A stretch of DNA of 45,283 nucleotides from Elusimicrobiota bacterium (lineage in GTDB: Bacteria; Elusimicrobiota; Elusimicrobia; UBA1565; UBA9628). Below the pieces are notes generated by a model. It had not been told where the DNA came from. It saw only the letters and a program-made list of their open reading frames with translations, and did no database searches. The first letter of the stretch is position 1. Each line of letters starts with the position of its first letter. The stretch lies in the NCBI GenBank assembly GCA_030696455.1, contig JAUYSH010000129.1:1-45283 (forward strand), written 5' to 3'. Position numbers and translations under genes: made by a program. Below, one piece after another: positions 1 through 6,953 of the stretch.

Positions 1-2462
1 AAGCGGCGCAGCGAGAACGCGCCGGTCTCGCCGGAAACCACGACCCACTGACGTCCCGTCAGGTCGCGGTGGAAGCCGTGCGAGAAGAATTCGGCGGGAG
101 GCCCCGCCGGCTCGGTCCGCGTCGAGCCCGCGAGGGAATAAACGGAGAGCTTGAGGCCCGCGTTGTAGGCGCGCACCCGCGCGGTGTACTCGACGTCGGG
201 GTTCAGGCCCGTGACTTCAAAGCTCGTGCCCTTGAAGGCCGCGCCGACGGCCACCGGCGTGCTCACGTCGGAGACGAAGCCGTCGGCCGAGATCGTCAGC
301 TCGTAGCCCGCGTCGCCGGTGTTGCCGCCGCTCGGCCAGGACCAAGTTATGCGGTCGGTTCCCACGGTTGAGGCGATAGGCTCGCCGGGCGTCGCGGGAT
401 CGGCGTCGGCGAAGGCGCAGGCGTAGGGCTCCACGGCCTCGTCGCCCGCCGCGGCGACGCACAGCCGCCGGTTCTGGGCCGGCGCGAGGCCTTCATCTAT
501 ATAGGATGTAGTGCTCACGGAGGCGAACGGGGCGGTGAACGTGGACGTCGCCAGGAAGTAGGCGGTAGCACCCGGCACCGCACTCCAGGACCAGGCGATC
601 GAGGACACGCCGAGGGCCTGGCCGCTCAGATCGGCGGGCGGCGGCTGGCCGCCATCCCAGGTGAACGAGGTCTCGGCCTCGGAGGTGTTGCCGACGTTGT
701 CGAAGGCGAGGGCCAGGACGCGGTAGCGACGGCCCTGCACCAGCCGCTCGTCGAGGCGGCCGAAGTTGGTCTGCGCGCTCGAGGTCGCCACCGACCATTC
801 CACCGAGTCCGGCGGCCCGGCGAAATCGGTGTACGCGGAACCGTATAAGGGCGAGGCGGAGACGGTCCAGGCCCCTGCCGAGGTGTCCCACCAGAGGTTC
901 GCGTCGAGGTCCAAGACGGCGAGATCGACTTCGCCGACGCCGTTCGCGTCGGACGCGACGCCCTCGATGACCGGCAGGGCCGCGATCGTGGAGCCCGAGA
1001 CGGGGAAGGTCACGGAGACGAGGGGGTCCACGGTGTCGAGCGCGATCGTGAAGTCGATGCCGGAGGCCAAGCCGCCGGGGGCCAAGGAGACCGGCGCGAA
1101 ACCCCGATAGAAGCCGATCGGCGTGGAGAAGTCGATGAGTTCCGGGTCGTCTCCGAGGAAGGCGCCGATCGCGTAGTCGCCGGGCGTGGGGACCGCGAGG
1201 GAGAACGGGACCGACGCGCCGCCGGTGGAGACGACGGTCTCGAGGACCGTGGCCTCGTCGAAGCCGTCGGACGAGGCGATGATCGACACTTTCGCGCCTT
1301 CGGGCGCGCCCCCGTCGACGATCACCGAGCCGGAGAGCGTACCCGCGGGGGACTGGGCGCAGGCCGGCACGCCCGCGGCGCCCGCGACGGACTGCGCGCC
1401 GACAAAGGCGGCGGGTGTCGAGCCGTACACGACCCAGGCAACGTCGCCCGCGTCGAGCGCGAGGCTTTCGGAGAAGAGATTCGCGTCGGTGCGGGGATAG
1501 CCCGCCAGCAGTTCGCCGAAGCGGTCGTAGGACCAGACCGCCGCCGCGTCCGCCGATTGGCCGAGCACCCACAGTCCGCCGTCGGAGGCGAGCGCGATGC
1601 TCCGGGAGTTGGAGGCGGTCTGCGCGGAGTTGTGCCAGTAGCGCTGGAGCTCGACGTTGCCGCTCGCGTCGAAGCGGAACAGAGCCTGCTGCTTGTCCGC
1701 GCAGCCGGAGAACAGCTGGGAGGACGCGACCCAGGCCTTCCCGCCCGGCGTGATCGCGAGGGCGGCGTCGAGGTCGTCGAGGGTGGCGAACGCCGAGCCG
1801 CGGTAGACCGGGAAGCCCTCGCGCAGTACTCCCGAGGGGCTGAACCGCCACAGCGCCAGGTCGTAGGCCGCCGCGGCGGGATTCGAGCTGACGCCCGCCG
1901 ACCAGACGTCGCCGGCGTCGTCCAGCGCGATCGAGAGCCCGCCGTCGAAGACGCCGGCCTCGCGCCGGTGGGCGACGGGGAAGCCGGAGGATAAGGAGCC
2001 GTCTTCCTCGAAACGCCACAGGGCGAACCGGGCGCTGAAGGTCGAGTCGAGCACCTCGACGCCGGCGATCCAGGCCCGGCTCGAGGCGTCCACCGCGACG
2101 CCGCCCATGTAGATGTCGAAGCCGCCGTAGATCGCCGCGGAGCTGATCAAGGTCTGGCCGTCGGCGGAGACGCGCCAGACACCGAGACCGACGGGACCGC
2201 CGTCGCTCGTTCCCCCGGCCACCCAGGCGTCGCCGTCCGGGCCGGAGGCGATCTTGAAGCCGGTGTCGGGGGCGGCGCTCGACAGGGAGACCTCGCCGAG
2301 CAAGGCGCCGCCGGAGTCCAGGCGGCGCAGCCGGAAGGAATCGTTTTGGTCGGAGACGACGACCCATTGGCGCCCGGCCAGGTCGCGGTGAAAGGCTTTC
2401 GCGTTGTCGTCGGCGCGCGCGGACCCGGCGAGGAACAAAAGCAGGGACGCGAAAAAAGCCAG
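1..2462 (-). CDS. Giant modular secreted protein (propeller / Ig-like / FN3), partial
   Basis: Reads on the minus strand and stays open to base 1, so the C-terminal part lies outside the window; about 820 codons are visible. A hydrophobic segment ending in GSARADD looks like a secretion signal. Next come about six repeats of a WVAG-type motif (DAWVAGG, RAWIAGV, DVWSAGV, KAWVASS, GLWVLGQ), suggesting a beta-propeller; then a carboxypeptidase-regulatory-like segment (GTLSGSVIVDGG), an Ig-like region (residues about 450-560) and two FN3-like domains with ITWSWPSGG. The last visible codons repeat the mature N-terminus almost exactly (FHRDLTGRQWVVVS against FHRDLAGRQWVVVS), so a second propeller module begins at the edge. 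The start is unsettled because no in-frame ATG or GTG precedes the signal. CTG at 2462 follows a G-rich Shine-Dalgarno-like run; an ATT at 2552 follows a -10-like TATACC; a conventional caller would take TTG at 2438. Probably a cell-surface or secreted protein; function unknown. Confidence 0.75.
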   Translation of the reverse strand, partial: MAFFASLLLFLAGSARADDNAKAFHRDLAGRQWVVVSDQNDSFRLRRLDSGGALLGEVSLSSAAPDTGFKIASGPDGDAWVAGGTSDGGPVGLGVWRVSADGQTLISSAAIYGGFDIYMGGVAVDASSRAWIAGVEVLDSTFSARFALWRFEEDGSLSSGFPVAHRREAGVFDGGLSIALDDAGDVWSAGVSSNPAAAAYDLALWRFSPSGVLREGFPVYRGSAFATLDDLDAALAITPGGKAWVASSQLFSGCADKQQALFRFDASGNVELQRYWHNSAQTASNSRSIALASDGGLWVLGQSADAAAVWSYDRFGELLAGYPRTDANLFSESLALDAGDVAWVVYGSTPAAFVGAQSVAGAAGVPACAQSPAGTLSGSVIVDGGAPEGAKVSIIASSDGFDEATVLETVVSTGGASVPFSLAVPTPGDYAIGAFLGDDPELIDFSTPIGFYRGFAPVSLAPGGLASGIDFTIALDTVDPLVSVTFPVSGSTIAALPVIEGVASDANGVGEVDLAVLDLDANLWWDTSAGAWTVSASPLYGSAYTDFAGPPDSVEWSVATSSAQTNFGRLDERLVQGRRYRVLALAFDNVGNTSEAETSFTWDGGQPPPADLSGQALGVSSIAWSWSAVPGATAYFLATSTFTAPFASVSTTSYIDEGLAPAQNRRLCVAAAGDEAVEPYACAFADADPATPGEPIASTVGTDRITWSWPSGGNTGDAGYELTISADGFVSDVSTPVAVGAAFKGTSFEVTGLNPDVEYTARVRAYNAGLKLSVYSLAGSTRTEPAGPPAEFFSHGFHRDLTGRQWVVVSGETGAFSLRR

Positions 2463-2560
2463 GGTCCCCCCTCTCGGGGCGGACTCGGCGTGCGCGGTGC
2501 GTACGGCAAACGGCTTACTCGGCGTGATTTCGGTTCTCGGCGCGACAGAAATCCTAAGCT

Positions 2561-2629
2561 GGTATAGCCTACCGCATGAATCTAACGGGAAACTAACGGA
2601 GTGACGGGGCTGTGACGGTTTTACGACGG
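2561..2629 (-). promoter_or_regulatory. OmpR/PhoB-type direct repeats upstream of the giant gene
   Basis: On the plus strand the tetramer ACGG recurs at 2585, 2596, 2604, 2615 and 2626, within CTAACGG, CTAACGG, GTGACGG, GTGACGG and ACGACGG. Spacings are 11, 8, 11 and 11 bases. Direct repeats of about 7 bases every 11 bases are the usual target of OmpR/PhoB winged-helix regulators. Read for the minus-strand gene, the repeats end where a -35 would lie relative to a -10-like TATACC at 2566-2561, the class II activator arrangement. The regulator encoded immediately next door is the obvious candidate. The repeats are seen; their function is inferred. Confidence 0.55.
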
Positions 2630-2672
2630 AGAAATATCGGGCGCCGCGGCCGCTTGGGCCTTGACAGTATTT

Positions 2673-3368
2673 CTACGGAAGGAGCCGGTAGCCGCAGCCG
2701 CGGATGGTCTCGAGGCGGGAGGCGCGGTCGCCGAGCTTGCGGCGCAGGGTGCAGAGGCGGCTCTCGAGCGTGTTGCGCGGGCTCTCGCCCTGCCCCCACA
2801 CCGTCTCGTGGATGAACGCCGCCGAATGGATGACGCCGGGGCGGCGCAGGAAGATCGCGAGGATCTCGGCCTCCTTGCGCTCGAGGTGCTCGACGCGGCC
2901 GTCGATGAAGAGGCGGCCGTCGGCGGCATCGAGCTGCAGTCCGGGGCGGCCGAGCAAAGCGGGCCTCCCGTCCGTCCGGTTGAGACGCAGGGCGGCGAAC
3001 AGGCGCGCGCGAAACATCTCCATCGTGCAGGGCTTGGCCAGGTAGTCGTCGGCTCCGTTTCGTAGGCCGGAGATGACTTCGTGCTCGGCCTTGCGTCCGC
3101 TGAGGATGAGCACCGGGAGGTCGCGCGTTTCCTTATTAGATCGTATGGAGCGCAGGAGCTCCACCCCGTCGCCGTCGCCGAGGATGCGGTCGAGGATCAC
3201 GGCGTCGAAGGAGGCGCGCGCGAGCTCGCGGCGAGCGGCGGCCAAAGAGAGGGCCGGGACGGAGTCGACCGCGGGCGCGGGGATGCCGGAAAGCCAGAGA
3301 CGGATCAGGTCGTTGTTCGGCGGATCGTCATCGACCACGAGGACTCTCAGTCGCGGAGGGGGCGGCAC
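2673..3368 (-). CDS. OmpR-family two-component response regulator
   Basis: 231 residues. An N-terminal receiver domain (about 7-125) carries the acidic pocket VVDDD (D13-D15), phospho-acceptor D60 in VILDRILGD, S90 in the Thr/Ser switch position and K112 in LAKP. A C-terminal winged-helix DNA-binding domain (about 135-231) ends in the typical TIRGCGYRLLP. The start codon is GTG at 3368, six bases after a good -10, so the mRNA is probably leaderless. The gene lies just downstream of the rhodanese gene but has its own promoter. No kinase is directly adjacent; the kinase at 4339-5259 is nearest. The direct repeats at 2582-2629, just past its stop codon and ahead of the giant surface-protein gene, are its most likely target. 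Family assignment is firm; the regulon is inferred. Confidence 0.93.
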   Translation of the reverse strand: MPPPPRLRVLVVDDDPPNNDLIRLWLSGIPAPAVDSVPALSLAAARRELARASFDAVILDRILGDGDGVELLRSIRSNKETRDLPVLILSGRKAEHEVISGLRNGADDYLAKPCTMEMFRARLFAALRLNRTDGRPALLGRPGLQLDAADGRLFIDGRVEHLERKEAEILAIFLRRPGVIHSAAFIHETVWGQGESPRNTLESRLCTLRRKLGDRASRLETIRGCGYRLLP

Positions 3369-3374
3369 GTCATG

Positions 3375-3403
3375 AGTGTAAGCATCCCCGGGGGCGCTGT
3401 CAA
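3375..3403 (-). promoter_or_regulatory. Promoter of the response regulator (leaderless)
   Basis: Minus strand: -35 TTGACA at 3403-3398, 17-base spacer, -10 TACACT at 3380-3375. The GTG start codon follows after exactly six bases, so transcription should begin at or next to the start codon. Confidence 0.8.
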
Positions 3404-3434
3404 TCCCCCGATCGACGCGAAGAATGCAAACGAA

Positions 3435-3459
3435 GGATAGTAATGATAATTATAAATAG
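3435..3459. promoter_or_regulatory. AT-rich Fur-box-like sequence
   Basis: TAATGATAATTATAAAT (3441-3457) matches the classic GATAATGATAATCATTATC Fur box at about 13 of 19 positions and stands out in this GC-rich DNA. It lies after the rhodanese stop codon and about 40 bases upstream of the response-regulator -35. It also contains GGATAGT, a heptamer shared with the palindromes at 9617-9638 and 11917-11973. It is an operator or a worn palindromic element; which of the two is undecided. Confidence 0.35.
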
Positions 3460-3468
3460 ATTGGTTGC

Positions 3469-3819
3469 TTACAAGGTATTTGTCCAGGGGCCGGCGTTCA
3501 CGACCACGCGGAAGCCCCGGCTCTTGAGGATTCCCGCCGCCATCGCGCTGCGGGTTCCCGACGCGCAGCAGACGATGACGGGCTTGGACGCGTCGAGCTC
3601 CTTGGCCCGGTCCGCGAGCGCTCCCAACGGGATGTTGAGGCTGCCCGGGCGCGCCCCGGCGGCGTACTCCTCCGGGCCGCGCACGTCGACGACGACGGCG
3701 CCGCGGCGCAGAAGCTCGGGCAGGCGCGCCTTCACCGCGCGGAACTTGAGGAAGCGCCAGCCGAGCCAGGCGGCGACGAGCGCGGGCACGATGTACGGCT
3801 GCAGGGCTGAGGCGTCCAT
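3469..3819 (-). CDS. Membrane-anchored single-domain rhodanese
   Basis: 116 residues. ATG at 3819 overlaps the stop of the OsmC-like gene (TGATG), so the two are translationally coupled; longer in-frame extensions are shadows of that gene. One N-terminal membrane helix (residues about 8-24, YIVPALVAAWLGW) is followed by a rhodanese domain with VVDVRGPEEY (about 43-52) and the active-site loop CASGTR, with catalytic Cys at residue 85. The family moves sulfane sulfur between donors and thiol acceptors. Pairing with an OsmC-like thiol protein suggests a role in sulfide, persulfide or peroxide handling at the membrane; that role is inferred. Confidence 0.88.
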   Translation of the reverse strand: MDASALQPYIVPALVAAWLGWRFLKFRAVKARLPELLRRGAVVVDVRGPEEYAAGARPGSLNIPLGALADRAKELDASKPVIVCCASGTRSAMAAGILKSRGFRVVVNAGPWTNTL

Positions 3820-4214
3820 CAGGAGGCTTCGGTCACGATCTCGAACGCGGGCGGGTTCGTGATGTGCTTCTTGACCGTGCACAGGTTCGCCGTCGAGATC
3901 ACGCTGTCGCGGTACTTCTCGGGAAAGCCCTTGGGCAATTGGATCTTGAGCGTGATCTTCGAGACGCGGTGCGCGGCGTCGTCCCACTCGGCGGTCTGGG
4001 TCAGCTCGAGGCCCTCGGTCGGCAGGTCGCGCTTGCGGCAGAAGCTCAGGACGAAGATGCCCGCGCAGGCGCCGAGCGAGGCGAGGAACAGCTCGAAGGG
4101 CGCCGGGGCGCTGCCGTCGCCGCCCGCCTCCTTGGGCTGGTCGGTGGTCACGGTGAAGCCGTCGAACTCGGCGGTCACCTTCTTGTTGCCCGCAAAGCGG
4201 ATCTTCATTTCCAT
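3819..4214 (-). CDS. OsmC/YhfA-family protein
   Basis: 131 residues from the ATG at 4214, which is preceded by a purine-rich AGGGGAGA at good spacing; the longer frame upstream lacks such a site. OsmC-fold features are clear: PFELFLASLGAC with Cys50, a central helix and a second conserved Cys at about 112 in ANLCTV. The two cysteines are the redox pair that OsmC/Ohr proteins use to reduce organic hydroperoxides. The KKHI segment after the second Cys and overall length fit the YhfA-like branch, whose substrate is not well defined. First gene of a two-gene unit with the rhodanese. Confidence 0.87.
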   Translation of the reverse strand: MEMKIRFAGNKKVTAEFDGFTVTTDQPKEAGGDGSAPAPFELFLASLGACAGIFVLSFCRKRDLPTEGLELTQTAEWDDAAHRVSKITLKIQLPKGFPEKYRDSVISTANLCTVKKHITNPPAFEIVTEAS

Positions 4215-4317
4215 AGGTGTTCTCCCCTTCTCTTGAGATGCTCGGGGCCGGAAAAGGATTCGCGCTCGTCCGGGCATGGGCTCACCCGCGCCATAAGCAA
4301 CGGAAAGGCCACGGAGT

Positions 4318-4334
4318 CCGCCCGGAGCGGGCGG
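4318..4334 (-). terminator. GC hairpin after the sensor kinase gene
   Basis: CCGCCCG-gag-CGGGCGG, a 7-bp stem with a 3-base loop, starting five bases past the kinase stop codon. No U tract follows, so it is only a possible terminator. Confidence 0.4.
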
Positions 4335-4338
4335 CGCG

Positions 4339-5259
4339 CTAGACGAACAGCGCGAGGAAGGAGTTGAAGCGGCGGGCGACGTCGAGCAGGAGGCCGTGGA
4401 GCTGCAGCGGCTCGGCGTAGACCTCGACCGGCCGGACCATGTCCACGGGCGCTATCGGGATGGTGAAGCAGAAGGTGGAGCCCGAGCCCTTCCAGGACTC
4501 GGCCCAGATGCGGCCGCCGTGGAGCTCGACCATCGCGCGTGCGAGCGTCAGGCCGAGGCCGGTGCCCTGCGCCTGGCGGGCCTGGGAGCCGCCGGCCTGC
4601 TCGAACATGCCGAAGATCTTCTCGAGCTCGTCGTGGGCGATGCCGCAGCCGGTGTCCTTGACCTTGAAGAGCAAGGTTCCGGCGTGCTCGTACTTGCCCT
4701 CGGCGACGGTGATGGTCACCGAGCCGCGGGTCGGCGTGAACTTGATCGCATTCGAGATCAGGTTCATCAGGACCTGCACGACGCGGCGGCTCTCCGCGGC
4801 GCAGCGCGGCAGCAGCGGCGCGAAGTCCTTGCTGATCTTCACGCCCTTGGCGGTGGCCATGGCGCGCAGCGAGTCGGCGGCGTCGTCGACCAAGGTGCGG
4901 GCGTCACAGGGTTCCTTGACGATCGCGAGCTTGCCGGCCGCGATCTTGCTGTAATCCATGATGTCGTTGACGAGCCCTTCGAGCCTCATCGTGTTGCGGA
5001 TCGCCAAGGAAAGCATCTGCTTCTCGTCGGCCTGGAGCTTGGTCTCGATCTGCTCCGAGAGGATCTCGAGGCCGAGGCGGATCGAGGTGACCGGCGCGCG
5101 CAGCTCGTGGGCCAGGTAGGCGGCTTGGACCTTCGAGTCGGGGCGGCGGAGGCTCGTCGCGGGGACCTGGGGCTTGGGGCAGGGCTTCGCGGGCGCCAGC
5201 TCGAAAGCCGGGGCCTCGCGGATCACCAGGTCCTCCCACTGCGGCTGTGCCGCGTCCAT
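4339..5259 (-). CDS. Soluble sensor histidine kinase
   Basis: 306 residues, with no membrane helix and no recognisable sensory domain. The HisKA helix carries phospho-acceptor H51 in AYLAHELRAPVTSIR. The HATPase domain shows the N box LMNLISNAIKFT (about 165-176), G1 box DTGCGI and G2 box GTGLGL. The first ~45 residues are Pro/Ala-rich. The last ~35 residues after the ATPase fold (from PVDMVRPVEV) match nothing I know. The gene is divergent from the ECF sigma gene, sharing a 59-base intergenic region, so it could be co-regulated with that stress system. The ATG at 5259 lies six bases from a TATATA -10. The partner regulator is unknown; the response regulator at 2673-3368 is the closest. Confidence 0.92.
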   Translation of the reverse strand: MDAAQPQWEDLVIREAPAFELAPAKPCPKPQVPATSLRRPDSKVQAAYLAHELRAPVTSIRLGLEILSEQIETKLQADEKQMLSLAIRNTMRLEGLVNDIMDYSKIAAGKLAIVKEPCDARTLVDDAADSLRAMATAKGVKISKDFAPLLPRCAAESRRVVQVLMNLISNAIKFTPTRGSVTITVAEGKYEHAGTLLFKVKDTGCGIAHDELEKIFGMFEQAGGSQARQAQGTGLGLTLARAMVELHGGRIWAESWKGSGSTFCFTIPIAPVDMVRPVEVYAEPLQLHGLLLDVARRFNSFLALFV

Positions 5260-5263
5260 GACG

Positions 5264-5320
5264 AGTATATACCCCCCTCGTGTTACGCCGTTATTACGGG
5301 TAAACTTACATCGGGGGTAT
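5264..5320. promoter_or_regulatory. Divergent promoter with flanking inverted repeat (kinase / ECF sigma)
   Basis: ATACCCCC at 5269-5276 and GGGGGTAT at 5313-5320 form an inverted repeat across the region between two divergent genes. Inside, TTACGCCGT-TATT-ACGGGTAA (about 5283-5302) is a second imperfect dyad. TATATA at 5271-5266 lies six bases before the kinase ATG. TAAACT at 5301-5306 is a weak -10 candidate for the sigma operon. This may be a shared operator. Confidence 0.45.
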
Positions 5321-5900
5321 GCAACTTTTTGACCCCCTCAATCGTATGGTAGGTAGGATGATCGACAAAATGGACTGGGACGCGCTGATAGACGCCAACG
5401 CCAACAAGGCCTATTGCTTCGCGATGGGGCTGTGCGGCAACGAAGACGACGCCAAGGAGCTGGTGCAGGAGGGCTTCGCCAAGGCCATGGAGCGCATCGA
5501 GACGCACGACCCGTCCCAGCCCTTCGAGGCCTGGTTCTTGACCGTTTTGAAGCACCTGTACCTGGACGGCATGAAGAAGTACGAAAGGCGCCACGGCCAG
5601 TCGCTGGACGAGCCGTTGGATGAAACGGGCCTGACGGTCGCCGACGCGGTCGGCGACCACCGGGAATTGGCGCTGCTCGACCGGCTGGAGCGCCAGGAAA
5701 GCTCGAAGCTCGTGCGCCGCGCGATGCGGGTGCTGACGCCGGACGCGCGGGCGGTGCTGCTGATGATCGATTTGCAAGGGCTCGGTTATGAAGAGACGGC
5801 CGCGGTGATGGGCTGTCCACTCAACACGCTGCGTTCGCGCATAGTCCGCGCCCGCGCCGCGCTGAAGCAACGACTGCTGGCCCTGGAGGTCTCCTTATGA
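5319..5900 (+). CDS. ECF-type RNA polymerase sigma factor
   Basis: 193 residues if started at 5319. Sigma2 region: AYCFAMGLCGNEDDAKELVQ and AFEAWFLTVLKHLYLD-type residues (about 35-95). Sigma4 helix-turn-helix: VLLMIDLQGLGYEETAAVMG, then LNTLRSRIVRARAALK (about 140-185). The start is uncertain. ATG 5319 falls inside the GGGGGTAT repeat, ATG 5346 has no ribosome site, and ATG 5370 (176 residues) has AGGA about ten bases upstream and would still include all of sigma2. Its 3' end overlaps the next gene by ATGA. With the downstream one-helix protein and an RseB-like protein it resembles an RpoE-RseA-RseB envelope-stress module. The regulon is unknown. Confidence 0.92.
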   Translation: MQLFDPLNRMVGRMIDKMDWDALIDANANKAYCFAMGLCGNEDDAKELVQEGFAKAMERIETHDPSQPFEAWFLTVLKHLYLDGMKKYERRHGQSLDEPLDETGLTVADAVGDHRELALLDRLERQESSKLVRRAMRVLTPDARAVLLMIDLQGLGYEETAAVMGCPLNTLRSRIVRARAALKQRLLALEVSL

Positions 5901-6244
5901 ACGAAGACGACGACGCCCGATTGGCGAAAGCCGCGATGAAGTCCCTGCACGTGCCCGCGCCGGAAAGCCTGGTGGCCGACCTCAAGCGCCTGGCGCGCAA
6001 GCCCGCGCCCTCCTTGTGGGAGCGGCTGCGCGTATACGCCGAAGGCGACTCGGCCTGGGCGTACGGCGCCGGGGCCGCGTTCGCCGCCGCCGGGGTCGGG
6101 GTCATCCTCCTGCGCGCGGCGCCGGAGCGTCCGGCCGCGCCGGGCGTCGCGGAGCGTCCGGCCCTCAGGATCGAGGCCGCCCCGCCGCAGGCCTTGGCGG
6201 ATCTGTGGTCGGACGACGATGGAGGCGACAATGACGAGATATAA
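5897..6244 (+). CDS. Putative one-helix anti-sigma factor
   Basis: 115 residues; the start overlaps the sigma stop codon as ATGA. The N-terminal ~50 residues are charged and predicted cytoplasmic (DDARLAKAAMKSLHVPAP). One membrane helix follows (about 52-75, WAYGAGAAFAAAGVGVILL), then a short acidic, Pro/Ala-rich tail that could be periplasmic. I see no zinc-binding HxxxCxxC motif. The anti-sigma role rests on position and topology, as for RseA, not on sequence similarity. The last 14 bases overlap the next gene. Confidence 0.6.
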   Translation: MNEDDDARLAKAAMKSLHVPAPESLVADLKRLARKPAPSLWERLRVYAEGDSAWAYGAGAAFAAAGVGVILLRAAPERPAAPGVAERPALRIEAAPPQALADLWSDDDGGDNDEI

Positions 6245-6953
6245 GCTGGCGGTTCTGCTCGTCCTGGCGGCCCTGCCCCTGCAGGCCAAGCCGCGCACGG
6301 CGCGGCCCGGCGCCGACGCCCTGATCCTGAAGGCCTTGGCCGGGCCCGCGACGGGTTATGCCGCCGTGGAGCGGGTGCAGGTCTTCCTTCCCGGGAAGAA
6401 GCCGAAGGCCCTCAAGGTCAACGTGACCGCCCTTCCCTCGGGTCGGGTCCGGCGGGAGGTCCTCCCGCTCAGGAAGAAGGCGGCGTCGCTCGTCGAGGTC
6501 CGCGACCCGGAAAGGCCCGAGGCGGGACTCGCCCGGCTGCGGTCGGTCTACGCGATCTCGGTCTCCACCGGCGGCGTCGTGGCCAAGCGAAAGACCTGGA
6601 AGCTCGAGCTTCGGCTCAAGTCCGGCGTGCTGCGCCGCGCATGGTGGGTGGACCGGGACAGCGGCCTGTTGATGAAGCGCGAGACCTATCGGGACGACGG
6701 CACGCTGCGGCGGCGGGAGCGGATCGTGAAGCTCGAGCTGCCCGCCCCGGCCCCGGCTTCGTTCAAGCTCGCGCCCGTCGCCGGGCCGTGGTCTCCGGAG
6801 GGCTTCGCGTTCGCCGGCGGCGGCGGCGGGACGCGGCGCTTCACCAACGGTCTCGAGAGCTACGAGGTCGCGGAGGCGGGCGGAAAGCTCGTCGTGACGG
6901 GCGACCTCGCCGAGGACGACGCGGCGCGCGTCCTCGAGGCGCACGGGAAATGA
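6231..6953 (+). CDS. RseB/MucB-like periplasmic protein
   Basis: 240 residues from ATG 6231, which has GGAGG six bases upstream; an ATG at 6219 has no ribosome site. Signal peptide: KLAVLLVLAALPLQAK. The central part has the RseB/LolA-fold pattern: a series of beta strands, then RRAWWVDRDSGLLMKRE and YRDDGTLRRRER, close to the MucB/RseB signature of a Trp/Asp-rich strand followed by the sugar- or lipid-independent 'GLLLKSE' type strand. The C-terminal ~45 residues (TRRFTNGLESYEV onward) resemble the small second domain of RseB. The family binds RseA in the periplasm and senses mislocalised lipoproteins or LPS. This fits its place right after the sigma/anti-sigma pair. Remote similarity only. 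Confidence 0.65.
   Translation: MTRYKLAVLLVLAALPLQAKPRTARPGADALILKALAGPATGYAAVERVQVFLPGKKPKALKVNVTALPSGRVRREVLPLRKKAASLVEVRDPERPEAGLARLRSVYAISVSTGGVVAKRKTWKLELRLKSGVLRRAWWVDRDSGLLMKRETYRDDGTLRRRERIVKLELPAPAPASFKLAPVAGPWSPEGFAFAGGGGGTRRFTNGLESYEVAEAGGKLVVTGDLAEDDAARVLEAHGK

Noticed and set aside
493-2367. Long Arg/Leu-rich open frame (624 codons) on the minus strand
   Set aside because: A GC-driven shadow of the true frame, which alone gives coherent propeller and FN3 sequence and a signal peptide.
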